Assembly (NCBI RefSeq): GCF_020544465.1
Contig: NZ_CP066126.1
Location: 3,348,001 to 3,412,000 of the forward strand
Direction of reading: 5' to 3'
DNA: 64,000 nt
Origin: Chromobacterium rhizoryzae
GTDB taxonomy: Bacteria; Pseudomonadota; Gammaproteobacteria; Burkholderiales; Chromobacteriaceae
Position 1 is the first letter of the stretch. Every line of letters starts with the position of its first letter. Positions 17,434-26,446 of the stretch are shown one piece after another. The notes under the pieces were generated by a model, which had not been told where the DNA came from, did no database searches, and saw only the letters and a program-made list of their open reading frames with translations. Position numbers and translations under genes: made by a program.

Positions 17434-18174
17434 ATGAACATCGACGCCATCCGCGAGCAGGCCTTCGCCATGCCGCTGACCAACCCCGCCTTCCCCCGCG
17501 GCCCCTACCGCTTCACCAACCGCGAATTCTTCATCATCACTTATCGCACCGATCCGGCCAAACTGCGCGAGGCGGTGCCGGAACCGCTGCAGCCGGCCTC
17601 GGATCTGGTCAACTTCGAGTTCATCCGCATGCCGGACTCCACCGGCTTTGGCGACTACACCGAAAGCGGCCAGGTGATCCCGGTTCTGCTGGGTGGCGTG
17701 GCCGGCAATTACACCCACGCGATGTATCTGAACGACCATCCGCCCATCGCCGGCGGCCGCGAACTGTGGGGCTTTCCCAAGAAGCTGGCCTGCCCGCGGC
17801 TGCAAGTGCGCACCGACACCCTGGTGGGCGAACTGGACTACGGCCCGGTGCGGGTGGCCACCGCCACCATGGGCTACAAACATCACGCCCAGGACGCCAG
17901 CGCGCTGCAGCGCTCCATGGTCAACACGCCCAACTTCCTCTTGAAGATCATCCCGCATGTGGACGGCAGCGTTCGCATCTGCGAGCTGGTGCGCTTTCAC
18001 CTCAAGGACGTCACCGTGCACGGCGCCTGGAGCGGGCCGGCGGCGCTGGCGCTGTTTCCCCACGCGCTGGCCCCGGTGGCGGAACTGCCGGTGCTGGAAG
18101 TGGTGGAGGCACGCCACATCGTCGCCGACCTGACCCTGGGCCTGGGCGAAGTGGAATTCGATTACCTGAACTAA
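17434..18174 (+). CDS. adc: Acetoacetate decarboxylase
   Basis: Adc decarboxylates acetoacetate to acetone and CO2 by a Schiff-base lysine. The 246-residue protein carries ELWGFPKKLACPRL, with Lys116 and Lys117 matching the catalytic pair of the clostridial enzyme, and the other family segments GNYTHAMYLND and PHVDGSVRICELV. It heads a cassette with 3-hydroxybutyrate dehydrogenase and a patatin, so it probably drains acetoacetate formed during polyhydroxybutyrate or ketone-body turnover. A shortened repeat separates it from the next gene. Confidence 0.93.
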   Translation: MNIDAIREQAFAMPLTNPAFPRGPYRFTNREFFIITYRTDPAKLREAVPEPLQPASDLVNFEFIRMPDSTGFGDYTESGQVIPVLLGGVAGNYTHAMYLNDHPPIAGGRELWGFPKKLACPRLQVRTDTLVGELDYGPVRVATATMGYKHHAQDASALQRSMVNTPNFLLKIIPHVDGSVRICELVRFHLKDVTVHGAWSGPAALALFPHALAPVAELPVLEVVEARHIVADLTLGLGEVEFDYLN

Positions 18175-18188
18175 GCGCCTGTACTTAC

Positions 18189-18236
18189 AGAACCTGTTCA
18201 AAGTCTCGCGAGCAAGGACGAGACGAGGCGGAAACC
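18189..18236 (-). repeat. Family 1 repeat, truncated (one end)
   Basis: AGAACCTGTTCAAAGTCTCGCGAGC followed by a degraded GACGAGACGAGGCGGAAAC matches the left end of the reverse-orientation copies. The right half is missing. It lies inside the adc-bdh cassette, 15 bp after the adc stop. Confidence 0.75.
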
Positions 18237-18286
18237 GGCGCCAAGCCGCTATGCGGCGCACCCCACCCGACGACAAGGAGAGCAGC

Positions 18287-19069
18287 ATGCAATTGAACGG
18301 CAAAGTGGCATTGATCACCGGCGCGGCCAGCGGCATAGGCAAAGCCATTGCGGAAACCTACGCCCGCGCCGGCGCGGCGGTGGCCATCGCCGACATCAAC
18401 CTGACGGCGGCGCAGGCCGCGGCGGAAGAGATCAAGGCCGCCGGCGGCAAGGCGGTGGGCGTGGCGATGGACGTGACCCATGAGGAATCCGTCAACGCCG
18501 GCACCCAGGCGGCGGTGGACGCGCTGGGCGGGCTGGACATCCTGATCTCCAACGCCGGCATCCAGATCGTCAACCCGCTGGTGGACTACTCGTTTTCCGA
18601 CTGGAAGAAGATGCAGGCCATCCACGTGGACGGCGCCTTTCTCACCACCAAGGCCGCGCTGCGCCATATGTATCAGGACAAGCGCGGCGGCACCGTGATC
18701 TATATGGGGTCGGTGCACTCCCACGAGGCGTCCAAACTCAAATCCGCCTACGTCACCGCCAAACACGCGCTGCTGGGCCTGTGCCGGGTGCTGGCCAAGG
18801 AAGGCGCGGAATACAATGTGCGCGCCCACGTGATCTGCCCGGGCTTCGTGCGCACGCCGCTGGTGGAGAAGCAGATTCCGGAGCAGGCCAAAGAGCTGGG
18901 CATCAGCGAGGAAGAAGTGATCAAGCGCGTGATGCTGGGCAATACCGTGGACGGGGTGTTCACCACGGTGGAAGACGTGGCCCAGACCGCGCTGTTCCTG
19001 GCCGCCTTCCCCAGCGCCGCGCTCACCGGACAATCGGTGATTGTCAGCCACGGCTGGTATATGCAATGA
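18287..19069 (+). CDS. bdhA: 3-Hydroxybutyrate dehydrogenase
   Basis: BdhA interconverts 3-hydroxybutyrate and acetoacetate with NAD+. The 260-residue SDR has TGAASGIG (11-18), SNAG (88-91), Ser142 and Tyr155-x3-Lys159 in YVTAK. The motif QIVNPLVDY and the C-terminus SVIVSHGWYMQ are characteristic of 3-hydroxybutyrate dehydrogenases, which separates it from generic SDRs. AAGGAGAGCAGC precedes the start. Its TGA overlaps the ATG of the patatin gene (ATGA), showing translational coupling. Confidence 0.93.
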   Translation: MQLNGKVALITGAASGIGKAIAETYARAGAAVAIADINLTAAQAAAEEIKAAGGKAVGVAMDVTHEESVNAGTQAAVDALGGLDILISNAGIQIVNPLVDYSFSDWKKMQAIHVDGAFLTTKAALRHMYQDKRGGTVIYMGSVHSHEASKLKSAYVTAKHALLGLCRVLAKEGAEYNVRAHVICPGFVRTPLVEKQIPEQAKELGISEEEVIKRVMLGNTVDGVFTTVEDVAQTALFLAAFPSAALTGQSVIVSHGWYMQ

Positions 19070-20253
19070 CGCCGCCGCACAACCCCGCCTGCCCGCAGAG
19101 CGGCGGCCTGTACCAGAGCCGCAGCCTGCCGCCCGGCCACCGCTACCAGGTGCTGGCGCTGGTGCTGCAGGGCGGCGGCGCGCTGGGCTCCTATCAGCCC
19201 GGCGTCTACCAGGGCCTGGCCGAGGCCGAGTTGCACCCCAACTGGGTGGCCGGCATTTCCATCGGCGCGCTCAACGCCGCCATCATCGCCGGCAACCCGC
19301 CGGAGCGGCGGGTGGAGCAGTTGCGCGCCTTCTGGGACACCATCTGCCGGCCGCCGTTTCTGCCGGCCAGCCCCTTCAGCCAACTGGACACCCACCATTG
19401 GCCGGCGGGGCTGAACGGACTGATGGCGAGCTGGGAGGCCTGGCGCGCGCTGACCGAGGGCCAGAACGGCTTCTTCCTGCCGCGCTCGCCCTGGCCAAGC
19501 GGCGCGCCCTCGCCCGCCAATTGCAGCCTTTACGACACCGCTCCGCTGAAGGGCACGCTGGAACGTTTCGCCGATTTCGACCGCATCAACGACAGCGATC
19601 AGATGCGGGTGTCGGTGGGCGCGGTCAATCTGCGCAGCGGCAACTTCGTCTACTTCGACAATACCCGCCAAAAACTGCGCGCCGAGCATTTCATGGCTTC
19701 CGGCGCGCTGCCGCCGGGCTTTCCGGCGGTGGAGATAGACGGCGAGTACTACTGGGACGGCGGCCTGGTGTCCAATACGCCGCTGAAGCAGATACTGAGC
19801 ACCGAGCCGCGCAAGAACTCGCTGGTGTTCCAGGTGGACCTGTGGAGCGCCAAGGGCGAACCGCCCACGGACATGAAGGCGATCGCGATGCGGCAGAAGG
19901 ACATCCAGTACTCCAGCCGCACCCGGCAGATCACCGACACGATGAAACGGGAACAGAACTACCGCGGCTTGCTGCGGCAGCTGATGGAACTGGTGCCGGA
20001 GGCGCAACGCGAACACCCGGCCTACCGCCACGCCCACGAACTGGCCTGCGGCCGGCTGTTGAAGGTGATACACCTGATCTACCAGGACAAGGAGTACGAA
20101 GACCACCACAAGGATTATCAATTCGGCGCCCAGACCATGCGCGCGCACTGGGCCAGCGGCTATCAGGACATCCGCCGCACACTACGCCATCCGGACTGGC
20201 TGGAGATGCCGTCGCCGGACCGGCCCTTCGTCACCCACGACGTGCATCGCTGA
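19066..20253 (+). CDS. Patatin-like phospholipase with DUF3734-type tail
   Basis: A 395-residue patatin-family serine lipid hydrolase. The oxyanion loop LQGGGALGSYQPG is near residues 34-46, the nucleophile elbow GISIG has Ser65, and the catalytic Asp is in WDGG near 225. The C-terminal third (KDIQYSSRTRQITD, then DYQFGAQTMRAHWASGYQDI) looks like the DUF3734 region that follows patatin in this subgroup. It is coupled to bdhA by a 4-base overlap. In other proteobacteria the same trio with adc and bdh is found, so a role in polyhydroxyalkanoate or lipid turnover is inferred. Confidence 0.9.
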   Translation: MTPPHNPACPQSGGLYQSRSLPPGHRYQVLALVLQGGGALGSYQPGVYQGLAEAELHPNWVAGISIGALNAAIIAGNPPERRVEQLRAFWDTICRPPFLPASPFSQLDTHHWPAGLNGLMASWEAWRALTEGQNGFFLPRSPWPSGAPSPANCSLYDTAPLKGTLERFADFDRINDSDQMRVSVGAVNLRSGNFVYFDNTRQKLRAEHFMASGALPPGFPAVEIDGEYYWDGGLVSNTPLKQILSTEPRKNSLVFQVDLWSAKGEPPTDMKAIAMRQKDIQYSSRTRQITDTMKREQNYRGLLRQLMELVPEAQREHPAYRHAHELACGRLLKVIHLIYQDKEYEDHHKDYQFGAQTMRAHWASGYQDIRRTLRHPDWLEMPSPDRPFVTHDVHR

Positions 20254-20288
20254 AACGGCAGTCCAGACGCGGGCGCGCGCTCAGCCTT

Positions 20289-20912
20289 TCAAGCCGAGGC
20301 CGCCCGCCGTCCCAGCGCCAGCCAGTCCTGCACCGCCGGCCGCCGCCATTGGCGCTCGGCGTAGGCGGCCAAGCGCGGCGGCAGCACATCGTCGTATTGC
20401 AGCCGTTTCAGCATTAGCGCGAGATCGGTATCGGCCAGACACCAGGCGCCGAACAGCTCGCCGCCGTCGGCCGGCAGCAATTGCTCCGCGGCCGCGATCA
20501 GCTTGCCGGCCGCCTGGCGCGCTTCCGGCGCCAGCGTGCCCGCCGCCGGACGCAGAAACACCACCTCGGTGTTGCGGTCTTCCCGCAGCGCCATCAGATC
20601 GCTGCGCAGCCAGGCTTGCAACTGGCGCGCGCGAGCGCGCTGGCGCAAGTCCTGCGGGTATAGCCGCGCGCGTTCGGGATAAGCGTCTTCCAGATATTCG
20701 GCAATGGCCGAGGATTCGCTGAGACGGAACTCGCCGTCTTCCAGCATGGGCACGCGGGCGGTCAGCGACTGACGCCGATAGTCGGCCGCCAGATTGGCCT
20801 GCGCCTCCAGGCTGACGGTCGATAGTTCGAAAGTCAGCCCCTTTTCTTTCAGGGCGACAAAGGCGGACAGCGCGTAAGGGCTGAGAAAACGGGAATCGAC
20901 ATGCAGCAGCAT
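20289..20912 (-). CDS. yfcF: Glutathione S-transferase, YfcF-like
   Basis: A 207-residue GST. The N-terminal thioredoxin-like domain has SPYALSAFVALKEKGL, VPMLEDGEFRLSESSAIAEYL with the glutathione-binding ES pair, and the linker RARARQLQAWLRSDLMALRE, which closely follows E. coli YfcF as I recall it. YfcF has glutathione-dependent peroxidase and transferase activity. It is convergent with the patatin gene, 35 bp away, and 155 bp from cysM. Confidence 0.87.
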   Translation of the reverse strand: MLLHVDSRFLSPYALSAFVALKEKGLTFELSTVSLEAQANLAADYRRQSLTARVPMLEDGEFRLSESSAIAEYLEDAYPERARLYPQDLRQRARARQLQAWLRSDLMALREDRNTEVVFLRPAAGTLAPEARQAAGKLIAAAEQLLPADGGELFGAWCLADTDLALMLKRLQYDDVLPPRLAAYAERQWRRPAVQDWLALGRRAASA

Positions 20913-21067
20913 CGGAGCCTCCGGGACGGGGACAATGGACTCCCGATGCTAGCGACATGAGGCGCCGGACGCCAGCGCCAAAACGCGAACACTGCGTTCC
21001 GCCGCGCCGTCCGTCTTGTGACGCGGTTCACAAGCGCCTTGGCCGGAAGGGGCGTGAACCCTCGCTC

Positions 21068-21952
21068 TCAGCCGAACAGTCCGGTGGACAGGTAACGGTC
21101 GCCGCGGTCGCAGATGATGGAGACGATGACCGCGTTCTCCAGCTGACGCGACAGGCGCAGCGCCACCGCCAAGGCGCCGCCGGACGAAGGCCCGGCCAGG
21201 ATGCCCTCCTCGCGCGCCAGTTGCCGCGCCATATCCTCGGCCTCCTGCTGGCCGACGTGCTGCAAATCGTCCAGTTGCGAGAAGTCGCAAATCTTGGGCA
21301 CGTAGGGGTCTTCCCATTTACGGATGCCGGCGATCTGGCTGCCCGGCTCCGGATGCACGCCCACGATCTGGATCGCCGGATTTTGCTGCTTCAGATAGCG
21401 GCTGGTGCCCATGACGGTGCCGGTGGTGCCCATGCTGGATACGAAGTGGGTGACGCCGCCCCGGGTGTCATGCCAGATTTCCGGCCCGGTGCTTTCATAG
21501 TGGGCCAGCGGATTGTCCGGATTGGAGAATTGATCGAGGATGCGGCCCTGGCCGGCGGCTTCCATCTTGCGAGCCAGGTCGATGGAACCCGGCATGGAGG
21601 CTTCCTTGGGGGTCAGGACCACTTCCGCGCCGTAGGCGCGCATCGCCTGCACCCGCTCGGCGCTGGAGTTCTCCGGCATGATGAGGATCATCTTATAGCC
21701 CATCATCGCCGCCGCCATCGCCAACGCGATGCCAGTGTTGCCGCTGGTGGGTTCGATCAGCGTATCGCCCGGCTGAATCTCGCCGCGCTCTTCCGCGCGA
21801 CGGATCATGGACAGCGCCGGCCGGTCTTTGACCGAGCCCGCCGGGTTATTGCCTTCCAGCTTGACCAGCACGATGTTGCTGGTGACGCCGGGCAGGCGCT
21901 TGAGTCTGACCAAGGGGGTGTGGCCGACGAAATCTTCCAGATGCTTGTACAC
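21068..21952 (-). CDS. cysM: Cysteine synthase B (O-acetylserine sulfhydrylase B)
   Basis: CysM makes cysteine (or S-sulfocysteine from thiosulfate) from O-acetylserine with PLP. The 294-residue protein has the PLP lysine Lys42 in AGSVKDR, the substrate loop PTSGNTG, the phosphate-binding GTTGTVMG and GILAGPSSGGA. The length and the motif VGVHPEPGSQIAGI fit CysM rather than CysK. It lies downstream of a NUDIX gene on the same strand, with a 94-bp gap that probably contains its own promoter. Confidence 0.93.
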   Translation of the reverse strand: MYKHLEDFVGHTPLVRLKRLPGVTSNIVLVKLEGNNPAGSVKDRPALSMIRRAEERGEIQPGDTLIEPTSGNTGIALAMAAAMMGYKMILIMPENSSAERVQAMRAYGAEVVLTPKEASMPGSIDLARKMEAAGQGRILDQFSNPDNPLAHYESTGPEIWHDTRGGVTHFVSSMGTTGTVMGTSRYLKQQNPAIQIVGVHPEPGSQIAGIRKWEDPYVPKICDFSQLDDLQHVGQQEAEDMARQLAREEGILAGPSSGGALAVALRLSRQLENAVIVSIICDRGDRYLSTGLFG

Positions 21953-22046
21953 GACGCGTTCTCCAACGGGGAACGGCCATTATACCGATTGGCTATCAGC
22001 AAAGACGGAATCCTTATGTCTAAGCAAATAACCGTTGCTGCAACTA

Positions 22047-22490
22047 TCAGCCCGCGGACGCTTCCGCCAGCATCACCAGCAAGTCCTCAGGGAAATAGCG
22101 CGCGCCGGACGCGGCCAGTTCCTCCGGCGGCCACCAACGGCCCCGCCCCATCACCCGCCGCTCAAGCTCGGTCCAGCCGCCGTCGTCCAGCCTCGCGTGT
22201 TCGACGCGGATCAGGAAGAAATGCTCAAGCGCCCGCACCCGTTCTCCGTCCAACAGCGTCAACTCGAATGAGCGGCGGGCCACCGGCGAGCCGGGATCGG
22301 CGATAAGGTGACCGGTCTCTTCACGGCATTCGCGCCGGGCCGCGTCCGCCAGGCTTTCGCCGGCTTCGAGTTCGCCGCCCGGCGTGAACCAGTATTCGGC
22401 CCGGTCCGCCGGCTGATAGGGAAAGAGCAGCACCCTGCCCGCCGGGTCCAGCATCAGCAGCCGCGCCGCCTGCCGGACGCGCAGCGTCAT
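22047..22490 (-). CDS. NUDIX hydrolase
   Basis: A 147-residue NUDIX-fold pyrophosphohydrolase. The Nudix box is GGELEAGESLADAARRECREETG, with the metal-binding REC-REET core intact (about residues 38-60). The start ATGACGCTGCGC overlaps the hldD stop as ATGA, so it is translationally coupled to hldD and belongs to the heptose operon. The substrate is not evident; a nucleotide or nucleotide-sugar is typical. Confidence 0.9.
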   Translation of the reverse strand: MTLRVRQAARLLMLDPAGRVLLFPYQPADRAEYWFTPGGELEAGESLADAARRECREETGHLIADPGSPVARRSFELTLLDGERVRALEHFFLIRVEHARLDDGGWTELERRVMGRGRWWPPEELAASGARYFPEDLLVMLAEASAG

Positions 22491-23482
22491 TGCTTGATCA
22501 GCCAATCCACGTAGCGATCCACGCCCTGCTCGACGTCAAACAGCTCGGCGCCGTAACCGGCGCTGCGCAGTTTGCCGATGTCGGCCTGGGTGAAACTCTG
22601 ATATTTGCCCTTGAGCGCGTCTGGGAAGTCCACGTATTCGACGATGCCCTGAGCCGCCATCTCGTCCAGGCTCAGCGCCGGCTGGCCGTCATGGCGGCGG
22701 CAGGCGTTGACGGTGGCCACGGCCACGTCGTTGAACGGCTGCGAGCGGCCGGAACCCAGGTTGAAGATGCCGCTCTTTTCCGGGTGGTCCAGGAAATACA
22801 GATTGATCTTGGCCACATCCTCCACCGACACGAAGTCGCGGCTTTGCATGCCGTTGCCCCAGCCGTCCCAGCCGCCGAACAGCTTGACCTTGCCGTGTTC
22901 GCGATACTGATTGAAGTGGTGGAAGGCCACCGAGGCCATCCGGCCCTTGTGCTGCTCGCGCGGGCCGTAGACGTTGAAATAGCGGAAGCCCACCGCCTGC
23001 GCGCTCAGGCCTTCCTTCATGCGTTGGCGCAGCACTTGGTCGAACAGGAATTTGGAATAGCCGTAGACATTGAGCGGGCCTTCGTACTGGCGCTCTTCCT
23101 TGAACACGGTGCCCTTGCCGTAGGTGGCGGCGCTGGAGGCGTAGAGGAACTGAATCTCCTCGTGCTGACAGTAGTCGAACAGGGCCAGCGTGTACTGATA
23201 GTTGTTATCCATCATGTACTTGCCGTCGTGGTTCATGGTGTCGGAACACGCGCCCTGGTGCAGGATGGCGGACAGTTCGCCCTCGAACTCGCCTTCCAGC
23301 AGCAAGGCCAGGAAGTCGTGCTTGTCCATATAGTGGGCGATTTCGCAATCCACCAGATTGCGGAACTTGTCGCCGCTGGACAGATTGTCCACGGCGATGA
23401 TGTCGGTGACGCCGCGCTCGTTCAGCGCCTTGACCAGGTTGGAACCGATAAAACCGGCGGCGCCGGTGACGACGATAGTCAT
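22487..23482 (-). CDS. hldD: ADP-L-glycero-D-manno-heptose 6-epimerase
   Basis: HldD (RfaD) makes the final inner-core LPS precursor by epimerising ADP-D-glycero-D-manno-heptose. The 331-residue extended SDR has the NAD(P) loop TGAAGFIGSN (6-15), the heptose-epimerase segments YMDKHDFL and LHQGACSDT, and YGYSK with the catalytic Tyr and Lys near residue 140. It is part of a minus-strand LPS-precursor group with hldA and ugd; the DUF924 gene lies between. Confidence 0.96.
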   Translation of the reverse strand: MTIVVTGAAGFIGSNLVKALNERGVTDIIAVDNLSSGDKFRNLVDCEIAHYMDKHDFLALLLEGEFEGELSAILHQGACSDTMNHDGKYMMDNNYQYTLALFDYCQHEEIQFLYASSAATYGKGTVFKEERQYEGPLNVYGYSKFLFDQVLRQRMKEGLSAQAVGFRYFNVYGPREQHKGRMASVAFHHFNQYREHGKVKLFGGWDGWGNGMQSRDFVSVEDVAKINLYFLDHPEKSGIFNLGSGRSQPFNDVAVATVNACRRHDGQPALSLDEMAAQGIVEYVDFPDALKGKYQSFTQADIGKLRSAGYGAELFDVEQGVDRYVDWLIKQ

Positions 23483-23537
23483 GTTTTGCCTTTCCGCCGC
23501 CGGCCATCGCCGACGGCGCGAGAATATTGCTGCGCGT

Positions 23538-24116
23538 TTAAAAACCGGCGCCGGGCTCGGCCAGATAGGCCTTCTCGTCCGGCGTGTCCGTCCGGCCCAG
23601 CGCGGCGTTGCGATGCGGGAAGCGTCCGAAGCGGACGATCACGTCCCGGTGGCGGTGCGCGTAATCGATAAAACTCGCCATGGCCGCGTCCTCGGCCATG
23701 GTTTCAAACAAGCGCACGGCTTCGTCCTGATCCGCCAGCGACTCGCTGTGCTCGAACGGCAGATAGACGAAGGTGCGGGCGATATGCGGCAGTTGCCGGT
23801 CCAGGCCGCGCGCCACCATCTCGCGCGCCAGCGCCAGCGCCTGGCCGTCGGTGGCGAAGGCCTCGGCCGAGCCGCGGAACAGATTGCGCGGGAATTGATC
23901 GGTCAGAATCAGCCAGGCCAGACCGCGGCGAGCGTCGCCGGCCTCCGCCGGCAGTTCCCCGGCGCGCGCCTGTCGCCACGCGTCCAGGAAGCGTTCGCGG
24001 ATAATGCCGTCGAACACTTCATCCTTCTTGAACCAGGCGCTGCGCGGCACCGACAGGAAACTGTCGTCGCCGCCGCCAAACCAGAACGCCAAGATGGCAT
24101 CGGTATAGTGCTTCAT
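23538..24116 (-). CDS. DUF924 family protein
   Basis: A 192-residue protein of the DUF924 family, an all-helical TPR-like fold of unknown function. Conserved marks are ILAFWFG at the N-terminus, LAWLILTDQFPRNLFRG, LPFEHSESLADQ and FGRFPHRNAALGR near the C-terminus. It sits between hldA and hldD on the same strand, with gaps of 36 and 55 bp, and is probably in the same transcript. Nothing in the sequence ties it to LPS synthesis. Confidence 0.88.
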   Translation of the reverse strand: MKHYTDAILAFWFGGGDDSFLSVPRSAWFKKDEVFDGIIRERFLDAWRQARAGELPAEAGDARRGLAWLILTDQFPRNLFRGSAEAFATDGQALALAREMVARGLDRQLPHIARTFVYLPFEHSESLADQDEAVRLFETMAEDAAMASFIDYAHRHRDVIVRFGRFPHRNAALGRTDTPDEKAYLAEPGAGF

Positions 24117-24152
24117 GTGTTCTCCTTCAGGATCCAGCCTGACTGGACGGGA

Positions 24153-25115
24153 TCACACGGCGAAAAGTTCGCGCTGGCTGCACACCGCGGTGCCCAGCTT
24201 GCCCACCACCACGCCGGCGGCGGCGTTGGCGAGACTCATCGCCACCGGAAGCGGCTGGCCGGCGGCCAGCCCCAGGCCTAGCGTGCCGATCACGGTGTCG
24301 CCGGCGCCGGACACGTCGTAGACTTCGCGCGCGAAGGTGGGCTGATGCACCACGCCCTCGTCGCGGAACAAGGTCATGCCCTCCTCGCTGCGCGTCACCA
24401 GCAAGGCGTCCAGCGCCAAGTCCGCGCGCAAGGCCTGCGCCTTGGCGGTCAGCTCGCTCTCCGACGCCCAGCGGCCGGCCACCTGGCGGAACTCGCTGCG
24501 ATTGGGCGTCAACAGCGTGGCGCCGGCGTATTTGCTGTAGTCGTCGCCCTTAGGATCGATCAACACCGGCTTGCCGGCCTGGCGCGCCAGTTCGATCATC
24601 TTGCTGACGTGGGTCAGCCCGCCCTTGCCGTAATCGGACAGGATCACCACGTCGTGCTCGGCCAGGATCTGCTGATACTCTTCCAGCTTGCCGGCCAGGA
24701 TCTCATGGCTGGGCGCGTCCTCGAAGTCGAGGCGGATCAGCTGTTGCTGCCGCGCCACCACGCGCAACTTGATGGTGGTGGCGATGCTGGGGTCGCGCTT
24801 CAGCGAGGTGGCGATGCCGTCCGCGGCCAGCAGGCGCTCCAGCGCCGAGGCGGCTTCGTCGTCGCCCACCACCGACAGCAAGGTGGCCTTGCCGCCCAGG
24901 CCGGCGATATTGCGCGCCACGTTGGCGGCGCCGCCGGCGCGCTCTTCAATGCGCTCGATCTTGGCCACCGGCACCGGCGCTTCCGGCGAAATGCGGGTGG
25001 CGTCGCCGAACCAATAACGGTCCAGCATCACATCGCCCACCACCAGGACTTTCGCTTGCGCCAGTTCGGCGGCCAGTTTGGAGCTGTCCAGCCCCAAGTC
25101 TTGCATCAGGCCCAT
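24153..25115 (-). CDS. hldA: D-glycero-beta-D-manno-heptose-7-phosphate kinase
   Basis: HldA phosphorylates heptose-7-phosphate at C1 in ADP-heptose synthesis. The 320-residue protein equals only the kinase half of the bifunctional HldE of E. coli: VVGDVMLDRYWFGD near residue 25, RAGGAANVARNIA, and the PfkB signature DVSGAGDTVIGT with the catalytic Asp. The nucleotidyltransferase half is absent, so a separate hldC must lie outside the window, as is common in betaproteobacteria. It starts 8 bp after the ugd stop. Confidence 0.93.
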   Translation of the reverse strand: MGLMQDLGLDSSKLAAELAQAKVLVVGDVMLDRYWFGDATRISPEAPVPVAKIERIEERAGGAANVARNIAGLGGKATLLSVVGDDEAASALERLLAADGIATSLKRDPSIATTIKLRVVARQQQLIRLDFEDAPSHEILAGKLEEYQQILAEHDVVILSDYGKGGLTHVSKMIELARQAGKPVLIDPKGDDYSKYAGATLLTPNRSEFRQVAGRWASESELTAKAQALRADLALDALLVTRSEEGMTLFRDEGVVHQPTFAREVYDVSGAGDTVIGTLGLGLAAGQPLPVAMSLANAAAGVVVGKLGTAVCSQRELFAV

Positions 25116-25123
25116 GATTATCC

Positions 25124-26443
25124 TCAGCGGCCGATCGCGAAGTAATCGAAGCCCTGCTCGCGCATCCAGGCCGGATCGTACATATTGCGGCCGTCGAACA
25201 CTAAGGGCTGCTTCAGCGCTTGCTTGACCGCGCTCAGGTCCGGCGCGCGGAACATCTTCCATTCGGTGACGATCAGCAAGGCGTCGGCCTGCCGCAACGC
25301 CGCCATCATGTCGTCGGCGAAGCTCAGGCCGGCGATGTCGCCCATCACCCGCTGCGCTTCATGGACGGCCACCGGATCGAAGGCCACCACTTCCGCGCCG
25401 CGGCGGCTCAGTTCTTCCGCGATCACGCGGCTGGGCGCTTCGCGCATATCGTCGGTGTTGGGCTTGAAGGCCAGGCCCCACATCGCGAAGCGGCGGCCGG
25501 ACAGATCTTGGCCAAAACGCGCCAGCACCTTGTCCACCAGGCGCAGCTTTTGCAGATCGTTGGCCTCTTCCACCGCGCTCAACACGCGCAAGTCATGGCC
25601 GTTTTCCTTGGCGGTCTGCACCAGGGCCTTGACGTCCTTGGGGAAGCAGGAGCCGCCGTAGCCCACGCCCGGATACAGGAAGTGATAGCCGATGCGCGGA
25701 TCCGAGCCCATGCCCAACCGCACTTGCTCGATGTCGGCGCCCAGGCTCTCGGCCAGATTGGCCAATTCGTTCATGAAGGAGATGCGCGTCGCCAGCATGG
25801 CGTTGGCCGCGTACTTGGTCAGTTCGGCGGAGCGCACGTCCATCAGCAGCACGCGCTCGTGATTGCGCTGGAACGGCGCGTACAGCCGGCGCATCATCGC
25901 GGCCGCGCGCTCGTCGTCTACGCCGATCACCACGCGGTCCGGACGCATGAAGTCGTCGATGGCCGCGCCTTCCTTCAGGAATTCCGGGTTGGACACCACG
26001 CTGAATTCCAACGCCTCGCCGCGCTCGGCCAGGGTTTCCGCCACCGCCGCCTTGACCAGGTCGGCGGTGCCCACCGGCACCGTGGACTTGTCGACGATGA
26101 CCTTGTAGTCCGTCATGTGGCGGCCGATATTGCGCGCGGCGGCCAGCACGTATTGCAGGTCGGCGGAGCCGTCCTCGTCCGGCGGGGTGCCGACGGCGAT
26201 GAACTGCACGTCGCCGAAGGCCACAGACTCGGCGATGTCAGTGGTGAAGCTGAGCCGGCCGGCGGCGACGTTGCGCCGCACCATGTCTTCCAGACCGGGT
26301 TCGAAAATCGGAATGCCGCCCTGTTTCAGGATGGCGATCTTATTGGGATCCACATCCAGGCAGCACACGTGATAGCCGGTTTCCGCCAGACACGTGCCGG
26401 TCACCAGACCGACATACCCCGTACCGATAACTGTGATTTTCAT
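25124..26443 (-). CDS. ugd: UDP-glucose 6-dehydrogenase
   Basis: Ugd oxidises UDP-glucose to UDP-glucuronate, a precursor for capsule, LPS modification or exopolysaccharide. The 439-residue protein has the NAD loop GTGYVGLVTG (7-16), ENAK-type segments EFLKEGAAIDDF and RISFMNELANLAE, and the catalytic Cys in GGSCFPKD near residue 263. The C-terminal domain has FKPNTDDMREAPS. It is 3 bp downstream of pyrF and 8 bp upstream of hldA, forming a tight operon. Confidence 0.96.
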   Translation of the reverse strand: MKITVIGTGYVGLVTGTCLAETGYHVCCLDVDPNKIAILKQGGIPIFEPGLEDMVRRNVAAGRLSFTTDIAESVAFGDVQFIAVGTPPDEDGSADLQYVLAAARNIGRHMTDYKVIVDKSTVPVGTADLVKAAVAETLAERGEALEFSVVSNPEFLKEGAAIDDFMRPDRVVIGVDDERAAAMMRRLYAPFQRNHERVLLMDVRSAELTKYAANAMLATRISFMNELANLAESLGADIEQVRLGMGSDPRIGYHFLYPGVGYGGSCFPKDVKALVQTAKENGHDLRVLSAVEEANDLQKLRLVDKVLARFGQDLSGRRFAMWGLAFKPNTDDMREAPSRVIAEELSRRGAEVVAFDPVAVHEAQRVMGDIAGLSFADDMMAALRQADALLIVTEWKMFRAPDLSAVKQALKQPLVFDGRNMYDPAWMREQGFDYFAIGR

Positions 26444-26446
26444 ATT

